Shown in pieces: positions 5,802 to 6,008 of a stretch of DNA of 6,008 nt. The translations under genes and the position numbers were made by a program. Under the pieces are notes generated by a model, which was not told the DNA's origin, searched no databases, and saw only the letters and a list, made by a program, of their open reading frames with translations. Position 1 is the first letter of the stretch. Each line of letters begins with the position of its first letter. This DNA is from Parachlamydiaceae bacterium (GTDB lineage: Bacteria > Chlamydiota > Chlamydiia > Chlamydiales > Parachlamydiaceae), in assembly GCA_013698165.1 (NCBI GenBank), contig JACCVN010000612.1, forward strand, positions 1 through 6,008, given 5' to 3'.

Positions 5802-5960
5802 TACTGCCTAAAGCATTCTAATCTAGAAAGGTCGTAAACTCCTAGATTAAGTTAAATTGTTGATCTATCATAAATTTCAATATATTTATTAGTAAAGGGA
5901 ATTTGTAACTGCCGTCGAAATGGTAAATAAGCCTTTTAGAGGAGGGGTATTTTTTTGTGA
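5802..5960. other. Gene-free AT-rich spacer between the two hairpin repeats
   Basis: No gene is supported here. The only structure seen is an 8-bp inverted repeat, TAATCTAG (5819-5826) with CTAGATTA (5842-5849), and it is followed by no T run. GGAGGGG (5941-5947) precedes a T run but leads to no usable reading frame in the window. Confidence 0.4.
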
Positions 5961-6008
5961 TATACTACTTAGCTAGCGGAATCTGAGAAATTTGCGCAAC
6001 GCGAAAGC
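5961..6008. repeat. Hairpin-forming repeat, copy 2, truncated by the window edge
   Basis: Positions 5984-6008 match 5750-5774 of copy 1 at 21 of 25, with the four differences confined to the hairpin centre. TATACT (5961-5966) and CTTAGCT (5968-5974) match 5732-5737 and 5741-5747 in the same order and orientation. This copy lacks three bases and carries about five extra relative to copy 1. Its centre can still fold, pairing TTT and GCG with CGC and AAA. The closing half lies beyond the window. Confidence 0.58.

Noticed and set aside
5732..6008. The repeat pair as a CRISPR array
   Set aside because: There are only two diverged copies about 230 bp apart, with unequal insertions and no cas genes in the window.

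Overview
The window is low-GC DNA (intergenic spacers near 23-24% G+C by hand count) from a bacterium with standard sigma70-type promoters. The gene content fits an intracellular or host-associated Gram-negative, such as an environmental chlamydia or a Legionella-like organism. It has a large alpha/beta hydrolase with extra domains, two proteins with N-terminal export signals, a minimal PspC-domain membrane protein and a Nudix hydrolase. This taxonomic guess is inference only: there is no rRNA, tRNA or other diagnostic housekeeping gene.

Layout. (1) Positions 1-1427, minus strand: the first 475 residues of an exported protein of unknown function, running off the left edge. It carries an 'SNKSGHF.PS' motif block. 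(2) 1428-1601: a divergent promoter spacer with one minus-strand and one strong plus-strand promoter. (3) 1602-2156, plus: a nucleoside 2-deoxyribosyltransferase-like protein that unexpectedly begins with a signal peptide or anchor. (4) 2217-4316, minus: a 699-residue alpha/beta-hydrolase protein whose predicted nucleophile is cysteine. It converges on the previous gene, and its 3' end contains a perfect 12-bp inverted repeat. (5) 4317-5045: a gene-free stretch holding the hydrolase promoter, a 48% G+C island (about 4463-4844) that is one large imperfect inverted repeat, and the promoter of the next gene. (6) 5046-5237, plus: the PspC-domain protein. (7) 5277-5729, minus: the Nudix hydrolase. 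Genes 6 and 7 share a GC-rich hairpin between their stops. (8) 5730-6008: a gene-free stretch with two copies of a short hairpin-forming repeat, one abutting the Nudix start and one cut by the right edge.

No operon is visible: every gene has a neighbour in the opposite orientation, so each is probably transcribed alone. Two genes touch nucleotide chemistry (the deoxyribosyltransferase-like protein and the Nudix enzyme), but nothing ties them into one pathway. The least explained items are the foldback GC island, the hairpin repeat family beside the Nudix gene, and the exported deoxyribosyltransferase-like protein.
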